Positions 1 through 7,100 of a stretch of 31,356 bases of DNA are shown here, in pieces. This stretch comes from CAZPYT01 sp964590955 (GTDB lineage Bacteria > Patescibacteriota > WWE3 > UBA101185 > UBA10185). The position numbers were made by a program, and so were the translations under genes. Under the pieces are notes generated by a model, which was not told the origin of the DNA, made no database searches, and saw only the letters and a program-made list of their open reading frames with translations. Each line of letters starts with the position of its first letter. Position 1 is the first letter of the stretch. The stretch lies in the NCBI GenBank assembly GCA_964590955.1, contig CAZPYT010000010.1, positions 1-31,356 of the forward strand, written 5' to 3'.

Positions 1-200
1 TTCGAATTTAAATATTCTTCTGTAAGATAATTATTACCAAGAACTATTTCAACTTTGTAAATAGAAGGTGCGTGTAATTGTTCTAATAAATTATCTATGA
101 TAGTTACGTTTTCAGATACTTCAAATAAGGCTTTAGGCTTAATGTATGGATCTATTCCAATTCGTGTTTGTTTACCGCCTGCAAGAATCACCACATTCAT
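1..200 (-). CDS. Sugar-nucleotide / NTP transferase, N-terminal fragment (runs off the left edge)
   Basis: The first 66 residues of a nucleotidyltransferase are readable, starting MNVVILAGGKQTRIG. The segment LAGGKxxRIG followed by KPKAL is the N-terminal signature of the NTP_transferase fold (glucose-1-phosphate thymidylyltransferase, mannose-1-phosphate guanylyltransferase and relatives). The glycine-rich loop binds the nucleotide triphosphate, and the lysine of KPKAL belongs to the substrate/phosphate site. The usual Gly-Thr of GGxGTR is replaced by Lys-Gln-Thr-Arg, still within family variation. The protein would act in the cytoplasm making an activated sugar for surface polysaccharide. 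The ATG at 198-200 is preceded by TATAAT and seven bases, so the transcript is probably leaderless. The C-terminal part and exact substrate cannot be seen. Confidence 0.8.
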   Translation of the reverse strand, partial: MNVVILAGGKQTRIGIDPYIKPKALFEVSENVTIIDNLLEQLHAPSIYKVEIVLGNNYLTEEYLNS

Positions 201-207
201 GAGATAT

Positions 208-213
208 ATTATA
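208..213 (-). promoter_or_regulatory. -10 box for the nucleotidyltransferase gene, leaderless type
   Basis: A perfect TATAAT on the minus strand is separated by 7 nt (ATATCTC) from the ATG at 200. The expected transcription start falls on or next to the A of the ATG. No Shine-Dalgarno sequence is present. Confidence 0.6.
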
Positions 214-270
214 ATCCATAGACATGTGCATTTTAAAAATCTTTAATTGTTTCGCAGTTACACACTTAAC

Positions 271-492
271 CTATTGCATCATAGGAGTATGACTTTCGTA
301 AAATCTGTCTCCCGTACCGGTTCCCGGTAATCTTCTGACACCGGCTCCGTCTCTTGGATACATACGATCTCCCATATTATTTATAAAGTTTTTTCTGAAG
401 GATTCGCGTTCGTAGTATCTTCCTCCATAAAAACCAATTATTCCTGCAATAACAGCTGCTGCTGCCAGTTTTACTACTAAATCTTTATTCAT
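271..492 (-). CDS. Small single-pass membrane protein of the efflux cluster (73 aa)
   Basis: No named family is recognised. Residues 6-24 form a hydrophobic, alanine/isoleucine-rich helix ending in a GFYGGRYYER segment, followed by a short polar tail rich in Arg, Gly, Asp and Met (MGDRMYPRDG, then GTGTGDRFYE). This predicts one N-terminal membrane helix with an extracytoplasmic tail. It is the last gene of the minus-strand two-component/ABC efflux cluster, 42 nt after the permease. It also has its own AATAAT box six bases before the ATG and its own copy of the direct repeat proposed to bind the response regulator. It may be an accessory or stress-sensing subunit of the exporter; that role is inferred from position only. 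Confidence 0.65.
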   Translation of the reverse strand: MNKDLVVKLAAAAVIAGIIGFYGGRYYERESFRKNFINNMGDRMYPRDGAGVRRLPGTGTGDRFYESHTPMMQ

Positions 493-498
493 AGGTTC

Positions 499-504
499 AT
501 TATT
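499..504 (-). promoter_or_regulatory. -10-like box for the 73-aa protein gene
   Basis: AATAAT (5 of 6 to TATAAT) lies exactly 6 nt before the ATG at 492. The direct-repeat regulator box at 515-531 lies 10 nt upstream of it, taking the place of a -35 hexamer. Confidence 0.45.
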
Positions 505-514
505 CTTTTATTAG

Positions 515-531
515 CTGAGAAAAAGCTGAAG
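515..531 (-). promoter_or_regulatory. Predicted response-regulator box 1 (11-bp direct repeat)
   Basis: Read on the minus strand this is CTTCAG-N5-TCTCAG, two half sites with an 11-bp period. OmpR-family regulators typically bind head-to-tail half sites about one helical turn apart. The same pattern occurs at 3680-3696 and 5422-5438, all in intergenic spaces of the same cluster. Confidence 0.55.
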
Positions 532-534
532 ATC

Positions 535-1755
535 TTATTCATATCTTAGTGCCTCAATAGGCTGAAGTTTTGACGCCCTCTGCGCGGGATACCAGCCGAA
601 AATCACCCCGATTACACAAGAAACTACTACAGCAATTCCGATAGATTCGTAAGCTATTACCTGTGGAAGGCTCATTTTTGCAGTTATGACCATAGATAGA
701 ACCACTCCGACAATAACGCCAATGATACCTCCCGTAACGGTAAGTATAATTGCTTCGATCAAAAATTGAGTTGTTATCATTCTCCTTTTTGCACCTAACG
801 ACTTTCTGATTCCAATTTCTCTAGTTCTTTCAGTTACCGTAACGAGCATGATGTTCATAATTCCTATTCCACCTACTACTAAAGAGATAGCGGCAATACC
901 TGTAAGCAGTGTTGTAAACGTAGCCGTCACTTCGCTCACAGTTTCCAGTAAATCGCTTGATGAGAAGATAGAGAAATCAGCATCAACCGGATTGGTAATA
1001 TGGTGCCTTTCAAGCAAATAATATCCCACCTGATTTTCAGCTGCATCTACAGTGTTTTCATCTATAGCACTAACATAAATATTACTGACGTGCTTAACAC
1101 CAAATAGACCTTTCTGAGCTGTAGTGATCGGCACGTAAATAGCTTCATCTGTGTTATATCTTCCGGATGTTCCTTTTTCTTCTGTTATTCCTATCACGGT
1201 AAACGATGCCCCGTTAATTTTTATGTTTTGACCTATTGGATTTGCATTACCAAATAGATCTTCGACAACCTGTGGTCCAATAACTGCCACTTTTGTCAAT
1301 AAATCTATATCTGTTTGTGTAATACCGGTGCCATATTCGACTACAATATTTCTTATTGTGAAGTAATCAGACGTAATGCCGTTTACTTGGGTATTTGTGT
1401 TATTTCTCTCAAAAGAAATCTGGGCATTAGCTATATATTCTGCTGCAACTTTATTAATTGTAGTGATACGCTTTTCTTCTGCCAATGCCAGTGCATCGTC
1501 GTATTTCAAAGTAGTCGCGCTTCCTCGTTCCCCACCTAAAAAGCCTGATGAACTTGACCCTGGCCTGATCGTTAACAAATTTGTCCCAAGTTGAGAAATT
1601 CTGTCGATTGTACTTTGCTGAGCCGCTTTTCCTAAAGTCATAAGTGTAATAACTGAGCCAATTCCGATTATTATTCCCAAAACTGACAAGGCTGTTCTCA
1701 TTTTATTTGTTTTTAAAACCTCAACGCTTTCTTCAAGTAGTTCAACAAATGTCAT
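535..1755 (-). CDS. MacB/FtsX-type ABC transporter permease
   Basis: This 406-residue membrane subunit has the MacB layout: an N-terminal helix (about 20-42, LSVLGIIIGIGSVITLMTLG), a long extracytoplasmic MacB_PCD domain (about 45-270), then three helices in the FtsX domain (about 280-310, 330-360 and 370-395). The segment GIMNIMLVTVTERTREIGIR is the family's hallmark coupling region, where ERTREIGIRKSLGA contacts the ATPase. With the ATPase just upstream and the HlyD-like adaptor before that, it should form a MacAB-like exporter for peptides, lipids or drugs. Its ATG overlaps the ATPase stop by 4 nt, indicating translational coupling. Length and motifs are normal. The substrate cannot be told from sequence. 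Confidence 0.93.
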   Translation of the reverse strand: MTFVELLEESVEVLKTNKMRTALSVLGIIIGIGSVITLMTLGKAAQQSTIDRISQLGTNLLTIRPGSSSSGFLGGERGSATTLKYDDALALAEEKRITTINKVAAEYIANAQISFERNNTNTQVNGITSDYFTIRNIVVEYGTGITQTDIDLLTKVAVIGPQVVEDLFGNANPIGQNIKINGASFTVIGITEEKGTSGRYNTDEAIYVPITTAQKGLFGVKHVSNIYVSAIDENTVDAAENQVGYYLLERHHITNPVDADFSIFSSSDLLETVSEVTATFTTLLTGIAAISLVVGGIGIMNIMLVTVTERTREIGIRKSLGAKRRMITTQFLIEAIILTVTGGIIGVIVGVVLSMVITAKMSLPQVIAYESIGIAVVVSCVIGVIFGWYPAQRASKLQPIEALRYE

Positions 1756-2429
1756 TTTTGCTCCTTGTCCTTTATAATTTTGCCATCTACTAGAGTTATT
1801 ATTCTTTTTGCTTTTGCGGCTATATCGTCTTCGTGTGTGATTACTATTATTGTATGTCCTTCTTCGTTTAATCTCTTAAAAATGTCCATAATTTCATAAC
1901 TTTGACTTGTGGGTAAATTTCCGGTTGGCTCGTCTGCAAGTATTATTGATGGATTCATAGCTAGTGCTCGAGCTATAGCAACACGTTGTTTTTGTCCGCC
2001 TGACAATTGATTTGGTAAATTTTTCAATCTATCCGAAAGTTCAACAGACTCAAGAATTTCAGCCGCTCTGCGTAGTCGTTCATTTTTATCTACGCCGGCA
2101 TATGCCATTGGCAGCATCACATTTTTTATTGCTGAAGTTCTTGAAAGCAGGTTATACGCCTGAAAAACAAATCCGATTTCTTTATTTCTTATTTCCGCCA
2201 GTTCATCGTCTTTCATGTGTTCTATATTAATTCCGTTGATTGAATAAGATCCTGATGTCGGAATATCCAGTGCGCCTAAAATATGCATAAGGGTTGATTT
2301 ACCCGAACCTGATGGTCCCATAATCGCTACAAATTCTCCTTTTTTAATTTCAAAGGAAACATCATTCAATGCCGCAGTTTCGACATCTCCGTTTTTATAA
2401 ATCTTTGAAACATTTTTTACAGACAGCAT
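1752..2429 (-). CDS. ABC transporter ATP-binding protein (MacB/LolD type)
   Basis: A 225-residue cytoplasmic ATPase that powers the adjacent permease. Visible motifs are Walker A GPSGSGKST (38-46), Q-loop Gln90, signature LSGGQ (142-146), Walker B IILADE with catalytic Glu167, and switch His199. The oddity is the D-loop: after EPTGN the usual Leu-Asp is Leu-Pro (Pro173, codon CCC), so the conserved D-loop aspartate is absent. All other catalytic residues are intact, so this looks like family variation rather than decay. It starts 3 nt after the adaptor's stop codon and overlaps the permease by 4 nt, so all three are probably one translationally coupled unit. Confidence 0.95.
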   Translation of the reverse strand: MLSVKNVSKIYKNGDVETAALNDVSFEIKKGEFVAIMGPSGSGKSTLMHILGALDIPTSGSYSINGINIEHMKDDELAEIRNKEIGFVFQAYNLLSRTSAIKNVMLPMAYAGVDKNERLRRAAEILESVELSDRLKNLPNQLSGGQKQRVAIARALAMNPSIILADEPTGNLPTSQSYEIMDIFKRLNEEGHTIIVITHEDDIAAKAKRIITLVDGKIIKDKEQK

Positions 2430-2432
2430 AAG

Positions 2433-3650
2433 CTACCTTATAAACATACCGGGTCTGAAATTATCTCTTTGATTTTGCTGGGTTGCTTCGTTATATCCTG
2501 ACGTCGGCAATGAGTTAACCAGTATAATGTCTCCTTCATTAAGACCTGAAACCACTTCGGTGTAGGCTCCGTCAGTAATGCCGGTTTCGATTTTTACTAC
2601 TGATTCTTGCCCGTCTTTTAGAACTGTAACGGTTTTCTGTTGTCTATTAGAAGTGATCGCTGCTGACGGAATTGTAAGTACGTTTTGTTTTTCTTCGAGA
2701 ATAATAGTCCCGTCAACGCCCATATTGGGTAGAACATCTTCAGAAGGTTCATCAAATCTAACTATAACTGTATAATTCGTTACTCCACCTGAAACTGAAC
2801 CAATTTTATCTATTCCTACGACCTTGCCTGTAAACTGCATATTGTCGATGCTGTTTAATTCCAATACAGCCTTTTGTCCCACTTCGATATTATTAATATC
2901 CATTTCGGTTATATTAAGCGAAATTATTGGATTACCTTCTTTTTTAATTGATGCGACGGAAGTTGAAGTTCTTTCGGACAAAGAGTTTGAAATATCCATT
3001 CCTTCTACTACTAAAATATTCGCTACAGTACCTCTATCAGGTGCTACTATTGTGGAAGACTGTGCCTGATAGGCTAGCCAAGCTTTATTTAATGAAATTT
3101 TAGCTTGCTCGATTGAACTGAGCTGTTGGTCGTATCCATCTTTTGCAGAAAGATACGCATTTTCAGAAATTTTGTAAGAATTTCTCTCATAATGTGTTTG
3201 ATAACTGTTTTGTTCTTTTTCGGTGTCGAAGTCTTCTTCAGCGTTAATTAATGCGGTTTCTTTTAATCTAAGTTCTGTATATGCTCTGTCTAAAGAATTT
3301 TTTGCAGATAAATATGAACCCCAGGCTTGAGCCAGACTTTCTTCTCCGTCTGAGTTGAGTGTTATTTCCATAATTTTTTGACCTTTAACCACTGCATCAC
3401 CCTCTTTAACATATACCTGTTTTACAATGCCGTTTACACTAGTTGTGATAGGGAGATAGTTAGCAGTCTCAACAATACCTGATGCGAAAATACCGGAAGT
3501 AATAGTACCTCTTTCTACTTTAGCCTCTGATTTTTGAACTTGAGTATCAGTAGTTGCTGATTGCCCCATCAGCTTTTGTCCCGCAAAAATCAACGTACCA
3601 ATAATGATTATTAAAAATATTCTGGTTTTGTTAGCTTTTAAGAAACTCAT
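2433..3650 (-). CDS. HlyD/MacA-like membrane-fusion (adaptor) protein
   Basis: A 405-residue adaptor with an N-terminal membrane anchor (about 9-28, KTRIFLIIIIGTLIFAGQKL). Next comes a lipoyl/biotinyl-like half domain (VNGIVKQVYVKEGDAVVKGQKI), a coiled-coil hairpin (about 110-200, Ala/Ser/Glu-rich), the second lipoyl half (VAPDRGTVANILVVEG), a beta-barrel domain and a C-terminal membrane-proximal domain (VTVLKDGQESVVKIETG). It would link the permease to the cell envelope. In an organism without a classical outer membrane it may present substrate to the outside rather than dock to TolC. It follows the kinase gene after 48 nt, and that space contains a predicted regulator box. No strong Shine-Dalgarno sequence is seen. 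Confidence 0.92.
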   Translation of the reverse strand: MSFLKANKTRIFLIIIIGTLIFAGQKLMGQSATTDTQVQKSEAKVERGTITSGIFASGIVETANYLPITTSVNGIVKQVYVKEGDAVVKGQKIMEITLNSDGEESLAQAWGSYLSAKNSLDRAYTELRLKETALINAEEDFDTEKEQNSYQTHYERNSYKISENAYLSAKDGYDQQLSSIEQAKISLNKAWLAYQAQSSTIVAPDRGTVANILVVEGMDISNSLSERTSTSVASIKKEGNPIISLNITEMDINNIEVGQKAVLELNSIDNMQFTGKVVGIDKIGSVSGGVTNYTVIVRFDEPSEDVLPNMGVDGTIILEEKQNVLTIPSAAITSNRQQKTVTVLKDGQESVVKIETGITDGAYTEVVSGLNEGDIILVNSLPTSGYNEATQQNQRDNFRPGMFIR

Positions 3651-3679
3651 AATTTATATGGTTACCTTATTTGGACACC

Positions 3680-3696
3680 CTGAGAATAAACTGAGA
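3680..3696 (-). promoter_or_regulatory. Predicted response-regulator box 2 (11-bp direct repeat)
   Basis: Minus strand TCTCAG-N5-TCTCAG, the most perfect of the three copies. It lies between the kinase stop and the adaptor start. No good -10 hexamer could be placed between it and the ATG; TAAGGT (3664-3669) is the best candidate at the expected spacing. It could act as an internal promoter element for the transport genes. Confidence 0.6.
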
Positions 3697-3698
3697 AT

Positions 3699-4724
3699 TT
3701 AACCGTTGTCTATTGGTAGTACAATTTTAAACTCAGTTTTTTCATCTAACATACTTGTCGCACTTATTTTACCGTTAAGGGAAGTAACGATATCTTTAGC
3801 TATAGCAAGACCTAATCCGAAACCTTCGTATTCAGTTTTTGATCGTGACGTTTCCGCTCGATAGAATCTTTCAAATATGTGTGGTAGATCTTTTTCTGAA
3901 ATACCTATACCTGTATTAAGGATTTTAATTACTCCTTTTTTATTTTGATTCGAAGTTTCTATGTGTATGCTGCCTCCTTCTACATTGAACTTTATAGCAT
4001 TGTCAAAAATTATTGAGATCACTTCAATCAGTGAATTTTTGTTCGCCAAAATCATAAAATCTTCTAAATCAAAAGTTGTATTAATTTTTCTATTTTTGAT
4101 TTTGTTTTCAAATATTTCATATGTAGACTCGATAATATTTTTAATGCTAATATTTTCATTTTTATTTAAGGGTACTACAGACTCGTATTTGTGTTGTTTC
4201 AATAGATAATTTGCAAGATTTGCCAGTGAATCCACATCATCAATAATTGATTTAATAATTTCCTTGGCATCATCAAGTTTAAGATTTTTATCTCGCAATG
4301 TAACTTCAAGTTGAGTTTTCATAGCTGTTAATGGTGTTTTTAATTCATGAGAAGCATCAGCGATGAATCTTTTTTGTCGGTTTGTCATTTCTTCTATTGG
4401 CTTTAAGGTTAATCCGGCAAACCAATAAGCCAATGATCCTGTGATAATTAGTATTGCAATATTAATCGATAAAAGTAAGTATAGTGTGTTGGCTCTGATC
4501 TGTAGAACTGCTTCTTCTGTGAAAGGTTCTTGAAATTTTTCCGGCAGCATCATTCCGCGCGGCATTTGTCTAAGTCTGTTTTCGACCCTCTTTTCATGCA
4601 AAAGAAGTGCTCGTTCTGTAAATCCGCTTACGTTGACGTATACAATTGAACTAAAAGATAGGGTTATTGCCATCACGATCAAGACGTATGCTGTTGTGAG
4701 TTTTATTCTGGCTGACTTAAACAT
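3699..4724 (-). CDS. Sensor histidine kinase of the efflux cluster
   Basis: A membrane-bound sensor kinase. Two transmembrane helices (about 7-29 and 80-102, counted from the start chosen here) flank a short extracytoplasmic loop of about 50 residues rich in Met, Arg and Pro. A HisKA domain follows with ASHELKTPL (phospho-accepting His126), then HATPase_c with an N box (IIFDNAIKFN), G1 (NTGIGIS), an F box (HIFERFYR) and G2 (GFGLGLAI). The start ATG at 4722-4724 (MFKSARIK) is preferred over an upstream in-frame ATG at 4748, because it reduces the overlap with the regulator gene from 32 to 8 nt and leaves a normal N-terminus. It is paired with the OmpR-type regulator directly upstream. The tiny sensor loop suggests it senses the membrane or a small cationic or hydrophobic compound. 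Confidence 0.93.
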   Translation of the reverse strand: MFKSARIKLTTAYVLIVMAITLSFSSIVYVNVSGFTERALLLHEKRVENRLRQMPRGMMLPEKFQEPFTEEAVLQIRANTLYLLLSINIAILIITGSLAYWFAGLTLKPIEEMTNRQKRFIADASHELKTPLTAMKTQLEVTLRDKNLKLDDAKEIIKSIIDDVDSLANLANYLLKQHKYESVVPLNKNENISIKNIIESTYEIFENKIKNRKINTTFDLEDFMILANKNSLIEVISIIFDNAIKFNVEGGSIHIETSNQNKKGVIKILNTGIGISEKDLPHIFERFYRAETSRSKTEYEGFGLGLAIAKDIVTSLNGKISATSMLDEKTEFKIVLPIDNG

Positions 4725-5400
4725 CTTGTTCTTTAAGTCTGTAACCAAATCCTCTTATTGTTTCTATAAGGGGTGCAAATTTAATAAAAGGTTTATCAAT
4801 TTTGTTTCTTAAATAACCGATATATACCTCGACGGTATTTGGAAGAACATCTGCATCATAATTCCATACATGTTCTATTATTTTGTCTTTTGTAAGAATC
4901 ATGTTTTTGTTACGAATCATATATTCCAGCAGTGCGAACTCTTTTTTGGATAATTCAATAATTTCGTCATTTCTCGTTACGGTAAACTTATCTAAATCCA
5001 TTAGCAGGTTATCGCATTTCAAAACGTTTGTTCCGTTAGTATGGCTCCTTCTTATTAGTGCCTTAACGCGAGCTAGAAGTTCTTCAAAAGCAAATGGTTT
5101 TGTTAAATAGTCGTCTGCACCGCAATTTAATCCTTCAACTTTATTTTCCAATTCTGACTTTGCGGTAAGCATTAATATTGGGATATTAATTTCATCCTTT
5201 CGCAAGTTTGCACAAATATCAGTACCGCTTATCTTAGGTAGCATTACATCCAATATTATTGCATCATAATTTTCGGTGGAAGCAAAATCAAATCCTGTTT
5301 CACCCTCATAAGCCACGTCCACCGCAAAAGCTTCTTGCTCAAAACCTTTTTTCAGGGCATTTGCGATTTTGTGTTCATCTTCTACTATTAGCAGCCGCAT
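4717..5400 (-). CDS. OmpR/PhoB-family response regulator
   Basis: A 227-residue cytoplasmic transcription factor. The receiver domain (1-115) has the acidic pair in IVEDE, phospho-acceptor Asp51 in IILDVMLP, the Thr of MLTAKS and Lys of LTKPF. The C-terminal winged helix (about 125-225) ends in the typical VEVYIGYLRNKID and IRGFGYRL segments. The ATG at 5398-5400 (MRLLIVED) is chosen; an in-frame ATG 18 nt upstream would put six extra residues before the first strand and overlap the -10 box. TATAAT sits 6 nt before the chosen ATG, and a direct-repeat box lies 9 nt further upstream, so the gene is probably autoregulated. It heads the kinase/efflux cluster. Confidence 0.95.
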   Translation of the reverse strand: MRLLIVEDEHKIANALKKGFEQEAFAVDVAYEGETGFDFASTENYDAIILDVMLPKISGTDICANLRKDEINIPILMLTAKSELENKVEGLNCGADDYLTKPFAFEELLARVKALIRRSHTNGTNVLKCDNLLMDLDKFTVTRNDEIIELSKKEFALLEYMIRNKNMILTKDKIIEHVWNYDADVLPNTVEVYIGYLRNKIDKPFIKFAPLIETIRGFGYRLKEQDV

Positions 5401-5406
5401 AAGCAC

Positions 5407-5412
5407 ATTATA
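5407..5412 (-). promoter_or_regulatory. -10 box of the response-regulator gene, leaderless type
   Basis: A perfect TATAAT on the minus strand with 6 nt (GTGCTT) before the ATG at 5400. No recognisable -35 hexamer exists; the direct-repeat box at 5422-5438 occupies that position. Confidence 0.65.
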
Positions 5413-5421
5413 GTGCATATA

Positions 5422-5438
5422 CTGAAAATTAGCTGAGA
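5422..5438 (-). promoter_or_regulatory. Predicted response-regulator box 3 (autoregulation)
   Basis: Minus strand TCTCAG-N5-TTTCAG with an 11-bp period, ending 9 nt upstream of the TATAAT of the regulator gene. The geometry matches box 1 (10 nt), which supports activation from the -35 position. It lies in the divergent space shared with the GspE-like gene. Confidence 0.6.
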
Positions 5439-5463
5439 GCTTGGATTATTACTATAATAGTGG

Positions 5464-5469
5464 AATAAT
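5464..5469 (+). promoter_or_regulatory. -10-like box of the GspE/PilB gene
   Basis: AATAAT lies 6 nt (AGATAT) before the ATG at 5476, matching the leaderless spacing seen elsewhere. A perfect TATAAT also occurs at 5453-5458, which would give a leader of about 10 nt. Either could be used. Confidence 0.45.
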
Positions 5470-5475
5470 AGATAT

Positions 5476-6717
5476 ATGCCTGCCCCCCTTGCTGATCAGC
5501 AATCAAAAAAAATTAAGAATAACAATCTTGAAGCAGTTTTGTCCAATCCTGATATTGATCCCACACTTTTTATAAATACTGTTGTAAGGGAATCGGTTTT
5601 TTTGGCGGCATCAGACATACTTTTTGAACCAAGAGATGAGTACCTACTTTTACGTATAAGAATTGACGGTGTCTTGTATGAATTGGGCCGCTTCAGCATG
5701 TCTAATTACGACAAAATTTCCTCGAGAATAAAAATACTATGTGATCTTGATATAACAAAGAAAAACAGAACACAAGAAGGTCAATTTACAGCGAATGCCG
5801 AAACCGGTGAGATTAATTTGCGTGTAGCCATAGTAGAAACGGTCTACGGCGAATTGATTGTTATCAGAATTCATGAAAAAAATACAATAATAATGGATTT
5901 AGAAGCCTTGGGTTTTAATCAAAAATCATATGAAGATTACAACAGAATAATTAACAAGGGCGGGGGATTGGTTTTGGTTTGCGGTCCTACCGGCAGCGGA
6001 AAAACAACGACTTTATATTCCACCATTTCAAAATTAAATCGTGGTCAAAACTACAACGTTATGACCATCGAAGATCCTGTTGAATTTAAAGTAGAAGGGT
6101 TGAACCAAATGCAGGCCGATGAGAAGAGAAATTTTACATTTGCCGCTGGTTTAAAAACAATTTTGAGATTGAGCCCGGATATTATTTTGGTAGGCGAAAT
6201 TAGAAATTCAGAAACGGCAAAAATTGCCATTGAATCAGGATTAACCGGTCAACTGGTTTTTTCGACAATACACGCGGATGATTCAGTTGGCGCCTTATTT
6301 AGACTATTAGATTTAGGCATAGAACCCTATCTACTTAATTCTGCTTTGATTGGAATTGTTGCACAGCGACTTGTAAGAAAAAATTGCCCTTATTGTCTTG
6401 AACACTTTCCGCCTACACCTGAGGAGTCTGATATCATGCAGACTAAACTGGGCAGAATTCCTGCACAGCTCGCACGGTCAAAAGGGTGCAGTCGTTGCCA
6501 AAATTTAGGATTTACAGGAAGAATAGGAATTTATGAAACTTTACCTCATACCGCAAGCATAAGAGATTTAGTTCGTAAAAAAATAAGCGAAGAAGAAATG
6601 AGGAACACATTAATTACCGAAGGTTTGACAACACTGTTGAAAGATGGTCTGGAAAAGTGTGAACATGGTGTTACCACATTGCAAGAAGTATTTAGAAATA
6701 ATGTGGGATCTATGTAA
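5476..6717 (+). CDS. GspE/PilB-family secretion/pilus assembly ATPase
   Basis: A 413-residue hexameric motor ATPase for type IV pilus or type II secretion-like assembly. It shows the N2 domain (about 40-135, with RIRIDGVLYELG), Walker A GPTGSGKTT (170-178), an Asp box (TIEDPVE, 198-204), Walker B DIILVGE (235-241) and the His box STIHADDS (263-270). The tetracysteine metal site is Cys304, Cys307, Cys338 and Cys341, typical of GspE/PilB and absent from PilT. It lacks the N-terminal MshEN/N1 domain of full-length PilB (usually about 560 residues). It is divergent from the regulator gene and followed 44 nt later by two genes of unknown function on the same strand. No other pilus gene is in the window, so its partners are elsewhere. 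Confidence 0.93.
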   Translation: MPAPLADQQSKKIKNNNLEAVLSNPDIDPTLFINTVVRESVFLAASDILFEPRDEYLLLRIRIDGVLYELGRFSMSNYDKISSRIKILCDLDITKKNRTQEGQFTANAETGEINLRVAIVETVYGELIVIRIHEKNTIIMDLEALGFNQKSYEDYNRIINKGGGLVLVCGPTGSGKTTTLYSTISKLNRGQNYNVMTIEDPVEFKVEGLNQMQADEKRNFTFAAGLKTILRLSPDIILVGEIRNSETAKIAIESGLTGQLVFSTIHADDSVGALFRLLDLGIEPYLLNSALIGIVAQRLVRKNCPYCLEHFPPTPEESDIMQTKLGRIPAQLARSKGCSRCQNLGFTGRIGIYETLPHTASIRDLVRKKISEEEMRNTLITEGLTTLLKDGLEKCEHGVTTLQEVFRNNVGSM

Positions 6718-6761
6718 TACAAAGGGTGGTCATTTTGTTTATTATCTGATAGCATTTTAAA

Positions 6762-7100
6762 ATGAAGGATTTAGATAAATTTATTAAGACAAAGTTTAAA
6801 TTATTTCACGGATTAAGATCAGAAAAGGAAGACGCATTGATCTATAACAAAGTTAGCGGGCATTGTCTCCGAACAGTCATGGACTTTATGGCAAATAATT
6901 TATCAGACGAAATAATGAAAAGTTTTTGGGATGAAGTCAGTTCAAAGCAAAATTTGGGGCAAAAAATGCAAGTTTTGGCTGATTATTTAAAAAAAATAGA
7001 TAACTTTGAAAAGAGATTGGCTTTTAGATTGTCTTTTTCTGTAAATAAGTTACTTTTAGATAGTTTAAGGAATCAATATGCTATTCGAAGGACCCGCTGA
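6762..7100 (+). CDS. Small helical protein of unknown function (112 aa)
   Basis: No family recognised. The protein is basic at both ends (MKDLDKFIKTKFKLFHGLRSEKED; final RRTR) and predicted mostly helical, with no membrane segment or signal peptide. It lies between the GspE-like ATPase and the giant acidic protein; its last 23 nt overlap the start of the latter in another frame. The tight packing suggests co-transcription and a linked role, for example a cytoplasmic partner of the ATPase or of the acidic protein. That is inference only. Confidence 0.6.
   Translation: MKDLDKFIKTKFKLFHGLRSEKEDALIYNKVSGHCLRTVMDFMANNLSDEIMKSFWDEVSSKQNLGQKMQVLADYLKKIDNFEKRLAFRLSFSVNKLLLDSLRNQYAIRRTR

Noticed and set aside
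4725..4748. Longer histidine kinase start at 4748
   Set aside because: It would overlap the regulator gene by 32 nt and add eight polar residues. The ATG at 4724 gives a usual short overlap and N-terminus.
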